From positions 6,268-70,267 of the forward strand of contig CAYRTL010000010.1 of NCBI GenBank assembly GCA_964427005.1: a stretch of DNA of 64,000 nucleotides, written 5' to 3'. Source of the DNA: JAMXLO01 sp964427005 (lineage in GTDB: Bacteria; Pseudomonadota; Alphaproteobacteria; Acetobacterales; Acetobacteraceae). The first letter of the stretch is position 1, and every line of letters starts with the position of its first letter. Below are positions 32,594 through 41,219 of this stretch, in pieces. A program made the translations under genes and the position numbers. Under the pieces are notes generated by a model. It saw nothing but the letters and a program-made list of their open reading frames with translations. It was not told the DNA's origin and did not search any database.

Positions 32594-34666
32594 TCAGGCA
32601 GGGGTCAAGCGAAGATATCCAAGCTCATCAACCCGCGCCTGCCAACCGGGCGGGATGACGGTGGTGGAATCCATCGCTTCAATGATCGCGGGGCCAAATA
32701 TATGCGTGCCGGACGTAAGCCCGTCGCGCCAATGCACCGACGTGGACACGAAACCTGTGTCAGCAAACCATACGTCTCGGCTCCGCGCCTTCGCGCTCGC
32801 TGCATCAGCGCGTTGCGCGAGCACCAGATCTGGCAGTTTTCCCAATGCCGTCAGACGCAGATTGACCAGTTGCACGCGCTCCGATCGATTTGCGTGACCA
32901 TATGTTTGTTCGTGCCGTCGATGGAACTCCTCAGCCAGATCGTCCAATTTGGCACGCGTCATCTCGCCATCGGCGATCGGTACGGTCAGCTCGTATGCTT
33001 GCCGTCGGTACCGCACGTCTGCCTGGCGTAACAGCACCTGTCGCTCCGGCGGTACCCTGGCCGAACGCAGCATTTCGCGCCCAGCCTGTTCCATGCCGGC
33101 GATCACCTCCGCAACCCGCTCCGGGTCAATGCTGCCGAGGTCTGCGTACAGCGTGCGGGAATAGTCGCGCTTCAGATCACTGGCCACCAACCCCAGTGCA
33201 GAGAATGCGCCGGGTGCCGGTGGCACGATGACTTCCGGAATCTGCAATTCCTCGGCCAATGAAATGGCGTGCACTGGACCAGCGCCACCAAATGCGATGA
33301 GGCTGAACTCCTGCGGGTCATGGCCACGTTCGATCGAGACGATTCGCAGCGCCTGCGCCATGTTGCTGTTGACCACTTCGACGATGCGCGCCGCTGCTTC
33401 GGACACTGTCAAAGCAAGTGGTTGAGCAATGGCGGCATCGATCGCCCGTTCCGTGGCAGCGAGATCAATCCGTAATGCACCTCCGAGCAGTGCTTCACGA
33501 TCGAGATAGCCCAGCACGACATCGGCATCGGTCACCGTCGGCTGGGTTCCGCCGGCGCCGTATGCGGCGGGACCAGGGGCGGCGCCAGCGCTGTGCGGCC
33601 CCACCTTCAACGCGCCCCCGGGATCGACCCAGGCAATCGATCCGCCACCCGCACTGACCTCGGCAAGATCGATGACCGGCACCCGAATCGGATGACCGGT
33701 GCCATGCATCCATCGATTGGCGTGACCCGAGCCGCCGACCTCGTATTCGGCGGTAACCGACACTGCGCCACTGGCGATGACGCTGGCCTTCGCCGTGGTA
33801 CCGCCCATGTCGAACGAAATCAGGTTTGGCCTCTGCAACTGACGTCCCGCGAGTGAGGCCGCGATCACACCGGCAGCCGGACCCGATTCCACCGCCATCG
33901 CTGGCATGCGTAGCCCTTCGGCGATGTCGAAAACGCCGCCGGATGAGCCCATGACGTGCAGCTTCGGCAGTCCGAGCCTGGAGATCGCGCCCTGCAGCCG
34001 ATCGAGGTAGGAAGCGAGCACCGGTCCGACGACGGCGCAAACCGCCGTCGTGCTCGCGCGCTCGAATTCGCGGATCTCCGGCAGCACCTCGGATGACAGA
34101 TAGACGCCAACACCGGGGAGCGCCGCTCGCAGCACCTCGCCAACACGCCGCTCATGGGTATCGTTCAGGAACGAAAACAGGAACGATACGGCGATCGTCT
34201 GGAGCCCGGCATCGCGAATGGCCTCGATCAGCGCGGGCAACTCCTCCTCGGCCAGTGGTGTCACCACCTCGCCCTGCGCATCAATCCGCTCGGTGATCTC
34301 AAAGCGCCAGCGCCGAGGCACCAGCACCGCGGGCGCGTCCTGCAGCAGATCATAGAGGTCGGCGCGCGACGAACGGCGCAGCTCCAGAATGTCGCGCATG
34401 CCGCGGGTCGCAATGAATCCCGCACGCGCGCCCTTGTTCTCCAGCAGCGCATTGGTAACCACCGTCGTCGCATGCGACAGCAGCGACACGTCAGACGGAT
34501 CGATCCGATTGGCGTCCAGACCCTGGCGGATGCCGTCGATCACGGCCTGGCCGAAATCGTACGGGGTGGTCAGGAGCTTGGTTATGGCGATGTGGCCCGT
34601 CTCCTCCTCCACCAGGGCCACGTCAGTGAAGGTGCCGCCGATATCGATGCCAATCCGCCACGTCAT
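32594..34666 (-). CDS. Hydantoinase A/oxoprolinase family subunit
   Basis: A 690-residue ASKHA-fold subunit. IGIDIGGTFTDVALVE is the N-terminal phosphate-1 loop. SHATTVVTNALLENKGARAGFI, FDMGGTTAKASVI and EVSAGGGSIAWVDPGGALKVGP follow. GRDPRxF-like GHDPQEFSLIAFGGAGPVHA completes the ATP-binding core. It is the ATP-dependent subunit of an HyuAB complex and is encoded directly upstream of HyuB. I use the ATG at 34666 (MTWRIGID). An ATG 7 codons earlier is possible. Confidence 0.94.
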   Translation of the reverse strand: MTWRIGIDIGGTFTDVALVEEETGHIAITKLLTTPYDFGQAVIDGIRQGLDANRIDPSDVSLLSHATTVVTNALLENKGARAGFIATRGMRDILELRRSSRADLYDLLQDAPAVLVPRRWRFEITERIDAQGEVVTPLAEEELPALIEAIRDAGLQTIAVSFLFSFLNDTHERRVGEVLRAALPGVGVYLSSEVLPEIREFERASTTAVCAVVGPVLASYLDRLQGAISRLGLPKLHVMGSSGGVFDIAEGLRMPAMAVESGPAAGVIAASLAGRQLQRPNLISFDMGGTTAKASVIASGAVSVTAEYEVGGSGHANRWMHGTGHPIRVPVIDLAEVSAGGGSIAWVDPGGALKVGPHSAGAAPGPAAYGAGGTQPTVTDADVVLGYLDREALLGGALRIDLAATERAIDAAIAQPLALTVSEAAARIVEVVNSNMAQALRIVSIERGHDPQEFSLIAFGGAGPVHAISLAEELQIPEVIVPPAPGAFSALGLVASDLKRDYSRTLYADLGSIDPERVAEVIAGMEQAGREMLRSARVPPERQVLLRQADVRYRRQAYELTVPIADGEMTRAKLDDLAEEFHRRHEQTYGHANRSERVQLVNLRLTALGKLPDLVLAQRADAASAKARSRDVWFADTGFVSTSVHWRDGLTSGTHIFGPAIIEAMDSTTVIPPGWQARVDELGYLRLTPA

Positions 34667-34707
34667 GCGTTTTGTTTCCTGCCCCACAGCCGGTAGAACG
34701 CCCCATC

Positions 34708-35958
34708 ATGCCAGAGCATCGCACCGACAGCATCTCCCGCCTGATGCTGTTCTTCGCCATTGTCTATGCTGTCGAAGGCATTGGCCAGGCCAAGGTCGGA
34801 GTAGTCTGGCAACCACTGACGCATTACCTGAAGGAGACGCAGGGCTGGGATGCGGTCCACATCGCTGCATCGCTGGCAGTGCTGGACGTGCCCTGGGTGG
34901 TGAAGCCGCTCTATGGCATCATTTCCGATTTCCTGCCCTTGTTCAGCTACCGCCGCCGCTCATACCTGTTGCTGGCGAATATCGGCGCGGTCGCGGCCTT
35001 CCTGTGGGCCACCCAGCTGCTCACCCCAGCGGCAATTGTGTTCGCGCTGCTGCTCACTTCGATTGCAATGGCCGCTTCCAGCACCGTCTGCGGCGCGTTG
35101 CTGGTGGAGAATGGCCAACGCTTTCGGGCAAGCGCTGCCTTCATCAACCAGCAATGGCTGTGGTTCAACATTGCGGTCATGGTCGCCTCGCTACTCGGCG
35201 GAGGGTTGATTGAAATGCTATCGCCTGTTGGCGCTTTGCACGCCGCCACGGCGATCGCCGCTCTTCCGCCGCTTGCAGTCGTCGCGAGCTCACTCTCTCT
35301 GGTTGATGAAGAGCCGGCGCACCTCGATCGCAGAGAGTTCAGGCGCGCACTGCGCGGGCTACTCGGCACATTCCGCTCGCGCACGCTCTGGCTGATTGCC
35401 GCCTTTCTGTTCTGCTATTACTTCAGCCCAGGCTTCGGCACGCCACTCTATTTTCACATGAGCGACGAGTTGCACTTCTCGCAAGGCTTCATCGGCCTGC
35501 TCTCATCGGTGAGTGCGGCCGGGTGGATCGCAGGCGCTCTGATTTATCGGCTCTGGTTACGCGGGATGACCACGCGGGCGCTACTGAATCTCAGCATTGT
35601 TGCCGGCACGCTGGCGACCCTCGCGTTCCTGGGCATGACGGAACAAGTGAGCGCCGTCATCGTGTACTTTCTCGGCGGCGTTGCGGGGATGATAGCCAAC
35701 GTGGCGACGCTGACGCTGGCAGCCGAACACTGTCCCGAGCGATCGGAAGGTTTCACGTTCGCCGCGCTGATGTCGGTGATCAATCTCGCGACGCCGATAT
35801 CAGACACCAGCGGCGCTTTCCTCTACGATCGAGTATTCAACAAACAGCTCGCACCGCTCATCATGGTGTCAGCAGCGTTCACCGCATTCATTCTGCTGTT
35901 TGTGCCGTTGCTCCACCGTCGGATCGCGCCCATTCCGGCGCTACGCCCGGATGCATGA
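34708..35958 (+). CDS. MFS transporter (folate-biopterin/BT1-like)
   Basis: A 416-residue polytopic carrier with about 12 hydrophobic segments. The run AVEGIGQAKVGVVWQPLTHYLKE followed by DVPWVVKPLYGIISDFLPLFSYRRRSYL resembles the BT1/AmpG-like group, in which W-x-x-KPLYG-x-x-SD is conserved. FGTPLYFHMSDELHFSQGFIG lies at the start of the second half. Substrate unknown. The ATG at 34708 gives MPEHRTDS. It diverges from hyuA with 41 bases between starts. A strong hairpin follows its stop. Confidence 0.85.
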   Translation: MPEHRTDSISRLMLFFAIVYAVEGIGQAKVGVVWQPLTHYLKETQGWDAVHIAASLAVLDVPWVVKPLYGIISDFLPLFSYRRRSYLLLANIGAVAAFLWATQLLTPAAIVFALLLTSIAMAASSTVCGALLVENGQRFRASAAFINQQWLWFNIAVMVASLLGGGLIEMLSPVGALHAATAIAALPPLAVVASSLSLVDEEPAHLDRREFRRALRGLLGTFRSRTLWLIAAFLFCYYFSPGFGTPLYFHMSDELHFSQGFIGLLSSVSAAGWIAGALIYRLWLRGMTTRALLNLSIVAGTLATLAFLGMTEQVSAVIVYFLGGVAGMIANVATLTLAAEHCPERSEGFTFAALMSVINLATPISDTSGAFLYDRVFNKQLAPLIMVSAAFTAFILLFVPLLHRRIAPIPALRPDA

Positions 35959-35965
35959 GAAAAAA

Positions 35966-36006
35966 GAGCAGGCATGCACCGGTCGGGGTACCTGGCATGC
36001 CTGCTC
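35966..36006 (-). terminator. Perfect hairpin with T-run on the minus strand
   Basis: GAGCAGGCATGC (35966-35977) and GCATGCCTGCTC (35995-36006) form a perfect 12-base stem around a 17-base loop. On the minus strand the stem is followed by TTTTTTCTC, so it is a good intrinsic terminator for leftward transcription from the FHA-domain gene. It also closes the MFS gene on the plus strand. Confidence 0.75.
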
Positions 36007-36296
36007 CCGCAGACGCCTTACTGACCAGTGGGGACCGATAATACGAATTCGGGGAGGACGTATGATCGGACCAGGCAGTAGCTTCGGCGTCAGCAGTTAT
36101 GCCACCAGCCGTTGTGGCTATTTGCGGCCGAATGATTCGTGCCGCAGCCAGCCTGTAGGCCCGAGCGGGAAATTCCGAAACAGGAAGAATGGCCCGCCAG
36201 TTCCTGGCAAAAATCCGCAAGGAACTCTCCAATTCTGCGCGGACAATCCCCTGGGAAAATGCCAGTCGGTTTGCGCCGAGTTTTCCGTTTTGTTCT
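36007..36296. other. Stretch between the terminator hairpin and the FHA gene, no clear gene
   Basis: I see no recognisable protein or RNA here. On the plus strand an ATG at 36062 follows GGGGAGG and opens a 90-codon frame to 36334 (starts MIGPGSSFGVSSYATSR; Cys/Ser/Pro/Asn-rich). It would overlap the FHA gene tail, and its composition is not strongly coding-like. It could be a small gene, or the 3' untranslated part of the FHA transcript. Confidence 0.3.
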
Positions 36297-37625
36297 CTAG
36301 GCCGAACGGCCGCGCCGCGGCCGCAGCACTGTGACGGCACCGACGAGCCCGGTCTTCCGTTGCGTTATGTCCGCCTCCTCGACCTCCAAGGCGCTTTGAT
36401 ACTCGCAGGTCAGGACGTAGTTGCCGATGCGCAGCAACGTGCCATGTGCCAATGGCGCCGAACCGGACAGCCGCTTATTGTCCAGAAACGTGCCGTTGGT
36501 GGAATTCAGATCAGTCACGCTGACCTCATCGCCATCGACATCGATCCGGCAGTGCGAGCGTGAGATCTCCGGAGCTTCCAGCAACAATGTGGAAGGCGGC
36601 GCACGACCGATAGTCAACGAACCGGGCGGCAGCGCCACGCGCCGCACCGCAGACTCCGGCTGCAGGATGACCAAATGGTGCCGCGGCTCTGCGACGGACT
36701 GCCGAATTGCTTGAGCGGCGCGCAGGTTCAGGGTCGCTTCGGCTCCCGGTTCGGCTCCTGCTTCGTCCGGCAAGGTTGCAGCAAGCAGCGCAGCGACTTC
36801 CGGCAAAGCGGCAGACGCCGCGTCCAGCGCTTGGTGCACCTCCGCGGCTGCCGCCTCGGACAGAGCGACACGCAGTGACTTGCCGCTCTGGCGCTCCAGC
36901 AGACCGAGCGAAATAAGATACGCGATATGATCCCGCGTAGTCTGGAAGTTCTGCCCAGTGAGGTTCAGCAGGGTTGCCGCCATCTGGTCTGCCAGGATGC
37001 CCTGCTCGCCGCCGGCGAACATGGATAGCCCGTAGCGCAGCTCGATTGCCATGAGCATCAGCGTCCAATGCGACGTCGAGCTCAGATGCCGGATTGCCTC
37101 GACTCGCCGGGCACGCGACAGATTGATGGAGTCGAAAATGCGATCGAGGGCGGCGCGCCACGGTTCCTGCCAGCGGCTCAGTGCCTGGAGGATGATGCCA
37201 CGCTGCTCGGCATCTAACTTGCGAGGCATCGCGCCGCGCAGTGCGGGATTGAGTACCGATGCGCTGGTGCAGAGTTCCTTCGCCAAAGCCAGCAGATGAC
37301 GATCGAACAGTTCTAGCAGCGCTGGTGTGGGGACTATGACCGAGCGCGCCGATAGCGGCGCGTCGGCTGGATCCACAGCGCAAAGCTGGAGATCCCGGAT
37401 TTCCAGTATGCGTTCCTTGACCGTCGAATCGTCGAGCAGGAACACTTGCTTGACGAGGCCGTAGAGCTCGCCGACAGCGGCACCCTCGCGGCCCTTCGTG
37501 CAGAGATGCGTGACGATATGCCACTGCGCCCGCCGAAACAGGCTAGGGAAGTGAGCGTGCCAAATCGTCTGGTAGGCTGACAGGAACCGAACGACTTCGC
37601 GCTCTGGTTGCACCGGCCCCTCCAC
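36297..37625 (-). CDS. FHA-domain protein with winged-helix-like N-terminal regions
   Basis: A 442-residue protein. Residues 317-410 are a forkhead-associated domain: LTIGRAPP (Gly340-Arg341), EISRSHCRI (Ser355-His358 region) and DLNSTNGTFLD (374-382) are the phosphothreonine-binding loops. Residues about 30-85 (WHIVTHLCTKGREGAAVGELY and on) and 205-260 (DQMAATLLNLTGQNFQTTRDH...LGLLERQ) look like two MarR-type winged helices, the first acidic in the wing. An Ala/Glu linker separates them from the FHA part. There is no kinase nearby. The GTG at 37625 is preceded by GGGGAG. Confidence 0.8.
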   Translation of the reverse strand: MEGPVQPEREVVRFLSAYQTIWHAHFPSLFRRAQWHIVTHLCTKGREGAAVGELYGLVKQVFLLDDSTVKERILEIRDLQLCAVDPADAPLSARSVIVPTPALLELFDRHLLALAKELCTSASVLNPALRGAMPRKLDAEQRGIILQALSRWQEPWRAALDRIFDSINLSRARRVEAIRHLSSTSHWTLMLMAIELRYGLSMFAGGEQGILADQMAATLLNLTGQNFQTTRDHIAYLISLGLLERQSGKSLRVALSEAAAAEVHQALDAASAALPEVAALLAATLPDEAGAEPGAEATLNLRAAQAIRQSVAEPRHHLVILQPESAVRRVALPPGSLTIGRAPPSTLLLEAPEISRSHCRIDVDGDEVSVTDLNSTNGTFLDNKRLSGSAPLAHGTLLRIGNYVLTCEYQSALEVEEADITQRKTGLVGAVTVLRPRRGRSA

Positions 37626-37719
37626 GGAACTCCCCAGGTTTCCTGGAAGTTAGACTACTAGGTTAACGAAGGCAAAATCTGTGAAGTGCGTCAAAGCTTT
37701 ATGATTTTTCGCTTCAGTA

Positions 37720-38499
37720 TCAACGCTTCACCACCAGCCCCTGCCCCGTAGGCAATTCCAGCACCGCGAGCCCGCGTTCCTGCATGAAGGCGTCCGCGGC
37801 TGCCTTTTGGTCCCGGTAGCCGGTCCAGCCATAATCGTCGAATACGATCATCCCACCGGGGCTGACCCGATCGAACAGAACCTCCAACGCACCGAATTCA
37901 GCCGGCGCGTTGTTCATGTCCAGATGCAGGAAGGCAATTCGGTCGGGTGCGATGTCGGCAAGCACGCCGGGGACCTTCCCTTGGGTGACCACAGCATTGG
38001 GCCACCCGGCAAATCGCCTCCGCACCTGATCGAACAGCCCAGGCGCGTGTCCCGGCAGGCGTTTTCCCTCACCGTCTCCCCCGGTAGGATCAAACAAGTC
38101 GTAGAGATAGCAGCGGCGGCCGGGCAGACCCGCCAGATATCGAAGAACGACCGCCATCGAGTAGCCCTGATAGCTGCCGCATTCGATATAATCGCCCGGC
38201 ACAGCCAAACAGTTCTCCGCCGCCCAGCACAATGTATGCGTGCGCCAGACAATGGACAGCTCGGTGGTCGACGGATGTTCCTCCCTCACGGCCGCGACAA
38301 AGCGCGGTTCGGTCAGGAATCCGCGGGTATGGCCGAAGGTGATGAGATTGTCGGCGATGAACCAAGCGCCTCGCGGATCACCAACGCCGGGTGCAGCCGC
38401 GACCAGTGCGCGCAACAGCCTCGTTGCCTCGGCATCACCCTCCAACCCCCAGAACAGACTTGGCACATGCAGCCCTGGAGAGGCCATTTCGTCGGACAT
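37720..38499 (-). CDS. TylF/macrocin-O-methyltransferase-like SAM-dependent methyltransferase
   Basis: About 259 residues. GDYIECGSYQGYSMAVVLRYL is the SAM-binding loop. YLYDLFDPTGGDGEGKRLPG holds the acidic residue for the ribose. FLHLDMNNAPAEFGALEVLFDRVSPGGMIVFDDYGWTGYRDQKAA carries the metal-binding Asp cluster of the TylF/MycF group. It should methylate a hydroxyl or catechol-like acceptor, of unknown identity. The first ATG is at 38499. A TTG at 38514 would add five codons. It diverges from the Baeyer-Villiger gene. Confidence 0.78.
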   Translation of the reverse strand: MSDEMASPGLHVPSLFWGLEGDAEATRLLRALVAAAPGVGDPRGAWFIADNLITFGHTRGFLTEPRFVAAVREEHPSTTELSIVWRTHTLCWAAENCLAVPGDYIECGSYQGYSMAVVLRYLAGLPGRRCYLYDLFDPTGGDGEGKRLPGHAPGLFDQVRRRFAGWPNAVVTQGKVPGVLADIAPDRIAFLHLDMNNAPAEFGALEVLFDRVSPGGMIVFDDYGWTGYRDQKAAADAFMQERGLAVLELPTGQGLVVKR

Positions 38500-38520
38500 C
38501 GGATGACTCGGCAATGGGTG

Positions 38521-38537
38521 AGCCCTACCCTAGGGCT
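38521..38537. promoter_or_regulatory. Perfect small palindrome in the divergent intergenic region
   Basis: AGCCCTA-CCC-TAGGGCT is a perfect 7-base inverted repeat with a 3-base centre. It lies between the methyltransferase start and the Baeyer-Villiger monooxygenase start, where a regulator could act on both. The role is inferred from its position only. Confidence 0.3.
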
Positions 38538-38634
38538 TCAACCGTGAACAAGCCCTCAACAGGAGCAACGCCCGTGTCTGGCAGGGCCAGGTGGAGAATG
38601 CTACTGTCCAGTAGGATTTCAGGAGCAAGAGTAG

Positions 38635-40248
38635 ATGACCGCCCCGGACGCTATCCTGGATTACGACGCTATCATCATTGGTGCAGGAATCTCCGGAATG
38701 TACCAGCTCTACCGCCTTCGCGAGCTGGGAATGCGCGTCCGCGTCTTCGAGACAGGCACCGGCGTGGGCGGCACCTGGTATTGGAACCGCTATCCGGGGG
38801 CGCGCTTCGATTCCGAAAGCTACTCCTACAGTTACTCGTTCTCCCAGGAGCTGCTGGCTGAATGGAACTGGTCCGAACACTTCGCTGGCCAGCCGGAGAC
38901 GCTGCGTTATCTGAATTACGTGGCTGACAAATTCGACCTGCGTCGCGACATCCAGTTTTGCAGCCGGGTTACCGCCGCACACTGGCAGGAGGCGACGCGG
39001 TCCTGGGACGTGACGCTGGAAGACGGCACGCGGCACACATCGCGTTTCTTGATCACCGCGGTGGGTCCGCTGTCGGCGCCGACGATGCCCCGCATCGAAG
39101 GTGTGGAGACCTTCCAGGGACAGTCGTTTCACACCGCGCGCTGGCCCAAGGAACAGGTACGCTTCGACGGCAAGCGGGTCGCCGTCATTGGCACCGGTGC
39201 CACCGGCGTGCAGACCATCCAGGAGGTCGCGAAAACCGCCGGGCACCTGACTGTGTTCCAGCGAACCCCGAACTGGTGCGCCCCATTGCACAACGGCCCG
39301 ATCCCGCCGGACGAGATGGCGAGGATCAAGGCCGATTATCCGGAGATGTTCAAGCGCTGTCAGGAGACATTCCTGTGCTTCCTGCACACGCCGGACCGGC
39401 GCAAGACATTCGAGGTCTCGGAAGAGGAGCGAGAGGCGTTCTGGGAGAAGCTGTACTCCGAAAAGGGTTTCGGCATCTGGCTCGGCAATTTCCGCGACAT
39501 CCTGACGGACCGGCGGGCAAATGCGGCGATCTCCGACTTCGTCGCGCGGAAAATCCGACAACGGGTGAAGGACCCCAACGTGGCGGAGAAGCTGATCCCG
39601 AAGAACCACGGTTTCGGTACCCGGCGTGTGCCGCTCGAAACGCGGTACTACGAGGTATACAACCAACCCAACGTGGAACTGGTGGACATCAAGGAAACGG
39701 CGATCGAACGGATCACGCCAACCGGCCTCCGTACGACTGACCGCGAGTTCGAGTTCGACATCATCATCTACGCGACAGGATTCGACGCCATCACCGGCAG
39801 CTTCGATCGTATCGACATTCGTGGTATTGATGGTCTTCGGCTGAAGGATAAATGGAGGGGCGGTCCGCAGACCTATCTCGGGGTGCTGGTGGAAAGCTTT
39901 CCCAACATGATGATGCTGATGGGGCCGCATACCGCACTCGGCAACATTCCGCGCAGCATCGAATACAACGTGGACTGGGTGACGGGACTGTTACGGTTCG
40001 CGCGCGATCGCGGGCTGACCCGCGTGAAGGCGACCGAGGCAGGCGTGCGGGACTGGACCGACCACGTGAAGTCGCTGGGCGAGGGACTGCTGTCGAACGA
40101 GGTTGATTCCTGGATGACGGGAATCAACCGCAACGTGGAAGGGAAGGACACGCGGATCATCGCGCGCTATAGCGGCAGCGCGCCGGCGTATCGCGAGCGG
40201 TGCGATGCAGTAGCGGCGGGCGACTATCGGGAACTGGAATTGGCCTAA
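38635..40248 (+). CDS. Flavin-containing Baeyer-Villiger monooxygenase
   Basis: A 537-residue type I BVMO that inserts oxygen beside a ketone using FAD and NADPH. IIGAGISG (residues 14-21) binds FAD, and GGTWYWNRYPGARFD (45-59) is characteristic. FQGQSFHTARWP at residues 160-171 is the BVMO fingerprint FxGxxxHxxxW. GTGATG near residue 186 binds NADPH. YATGFDAITGSFDRIDI and the C-terminal helix complete the fold. Length and order resemble cyclohexanone and steroid-type enzymes. AGGAGCAAGAGTAG precedes the ATG. Two LLM oxidoreductases follow on the same strand. Confidence 0.95.
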   Translation: MTAPDAILDYDAIIIGAGISGMYQLYRLRELGMRVRVFETGTGVGGTWYWNRYPGARFDSESYSYSYSFSQELLAEWNWSEHFAGQPETLRYLNYVADKFDLRRDIQFCSRVTAAHWQEATRSWDVTLEDGTRHTSRFLITAVGPLSAPTMPRIEGVETFQGQSFHTARWPKEQVRFDGKRVAVIGTGATGVQTIQEVAKTAGHLTVFQRTPNWCAPLHNGPIPPDEMARIKADYPEMFKRCQETFLCFLHTPDRRKTFEVSEEEREAFWEKLYSEKGFGIWLGNFRDILTDRRANAAISDFVARKIRQRVKDPNVAEKLIPKNHGFGTRRVPLETRYYEVYNQPNVELVDIKETAIERITPTGLRTTDREFEFDIIIYATGFDAITGSFDRIDIRGIDGLRLKDKWRGGPQTYLGVLVESFPNMMMLMGPHTALGNIPRSIEYNVDWVTGLLRFARDRGLTRVKATEAGVRDWTDHVKSLGEGLLSNEVDSWMTGINRNVEGKDTRIIARYSGSAPAYRERCDAVAAGDYRELELA

Positions 40249-40344
40249 GACCACGCATCGGTCGCTTCGGGTTGGGTTTACTCGCAGAGTCCCGGCCAAT
40301 CGCGTAGGCTTCTAGCCAGGACAAACCCGGAAGGAGCTCGCCTC

Positions 40345-41190
40345 ATGCATTTCGGCGCATCGATGTTCTTCACCGACTACTCCATGACATCCATCGAGTT
40401 GGCCCAGGCCCTCGAAGCCCGCGGGTTCGAATCAGTCTGGGCGCCGGAGCACTCGCACATCCCCACCTCGCGCCGCTCGCCCTTCCCCGGCGGAGGCGAT
40501 CTGCCAAAGCAGTACTACGATGTGATGGACCCCTTCGTGACGCTCACCGCAGCGGCGATGGCCACCAAACAACTGAAGATCGGCACCGGCGTCTGCCTGG
40601 TGAACCAGCGCGATCCGATCCAGACGGCCAAGCTGGTCGCGTCCATCGATCAGGTGTCTGGTGGACGCTTCCTGTTCGGCATCGGCGTTGGCTGGAACGC
40701 AGAGGAGATGGAAGACCATGGAACTGTATTCGCAACGCGCGCCAAGCTGGTGCGCGAGCGCGTCGAGGCGATGAAGGAGATCTGGACCAAGTCCAAAGCC
40801 GAATACCACGGCGAGTTCGTCAATTTCCCCGAGATGATGACCTGGCCCAAGCCCGTGCAAAAGCCGCACCCGCCTGTCATCGTCGGCGGTGCCTTCCCAC
40901 AGGCAGCGCGGCGCGCCGTGCGCTATGGCAATGGCTGGATTCCGCTCGCGGGCCGCGGTGACATCGTGGGCGCCATCGGGAAGTTCCGCGACATGCTGAA
41001 GGAGGCAGGACGCGACGAGGCATCTTGCCCGATCACGCTGTTCGGTTGTGCTGATGACGCCGACGCGCTGAAGCGCTATCGCGACGCAGGCGTTCAGCGC
41101 GCCTGCGTCAGTCTGCCCGCGGCCAAGGCCGATACCGTGCTGCCGATACTCGACAAGTGGGCAGGCCTCATCCGGCAAGTGAATGGCTGA
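40345..41190 (+). CDS. LLM-class flavin/F420-dependent oxidoreductase, copy 1
   Basis: A 281-residue luciferase-like TIM barrel. It opens MHFGASMFFTDYSMTSIELA. FESVWAPEHSHIP is the flavin-pocket segment, RFLFGIGVGWNAEEMEDHG is the family signature, and PPVIVGGAFPQAARRAVRYGNGW follows. The pattern fits the F420-dependent TIGR03619 group, but FMN use is possible. Bases 40522-40904 are 382/383 identical to the second copy, while the flanks differ. An AAGGAGCTCG ribosome site precedes the ATG. Confidence 0.9.
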   Translation: MHFGASMFFTDYSMTSIELAQALEARGFESVWAPEHSHIPTSRRSPFPGGGDLPKQYYDVMDPFVTLTAAAMATKQLKIGTGVCLVNQRDPIQTAKLVASIDQVSGGRFLFGIGVGWNAEEMEDHGTVFATRAKLVRERVEAMKEIWTKSKAEYHGEFVNFPEMMTWPKPVQKPHPPVIVGGAFPQAARRAVRYGNGWIPLAGRGDIVGAIGKFRDMLKEAGRDEASCPITLFGCADDADALKRYRDAGVQRACVSLPAAKADTVLPILDKWAGLIRQVNG

Positions 41191-41219
41191 GCAATCGAAA
41201 ACAACAAAGGGAAACGATG

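Noticed and set aside
38530..39930. 466-residue frame antisense to the Baeyer-Villiger gene
   Set aside because: The sense frame carries FAD, NADPH and BVMO fingerprints. The antisense one has none.
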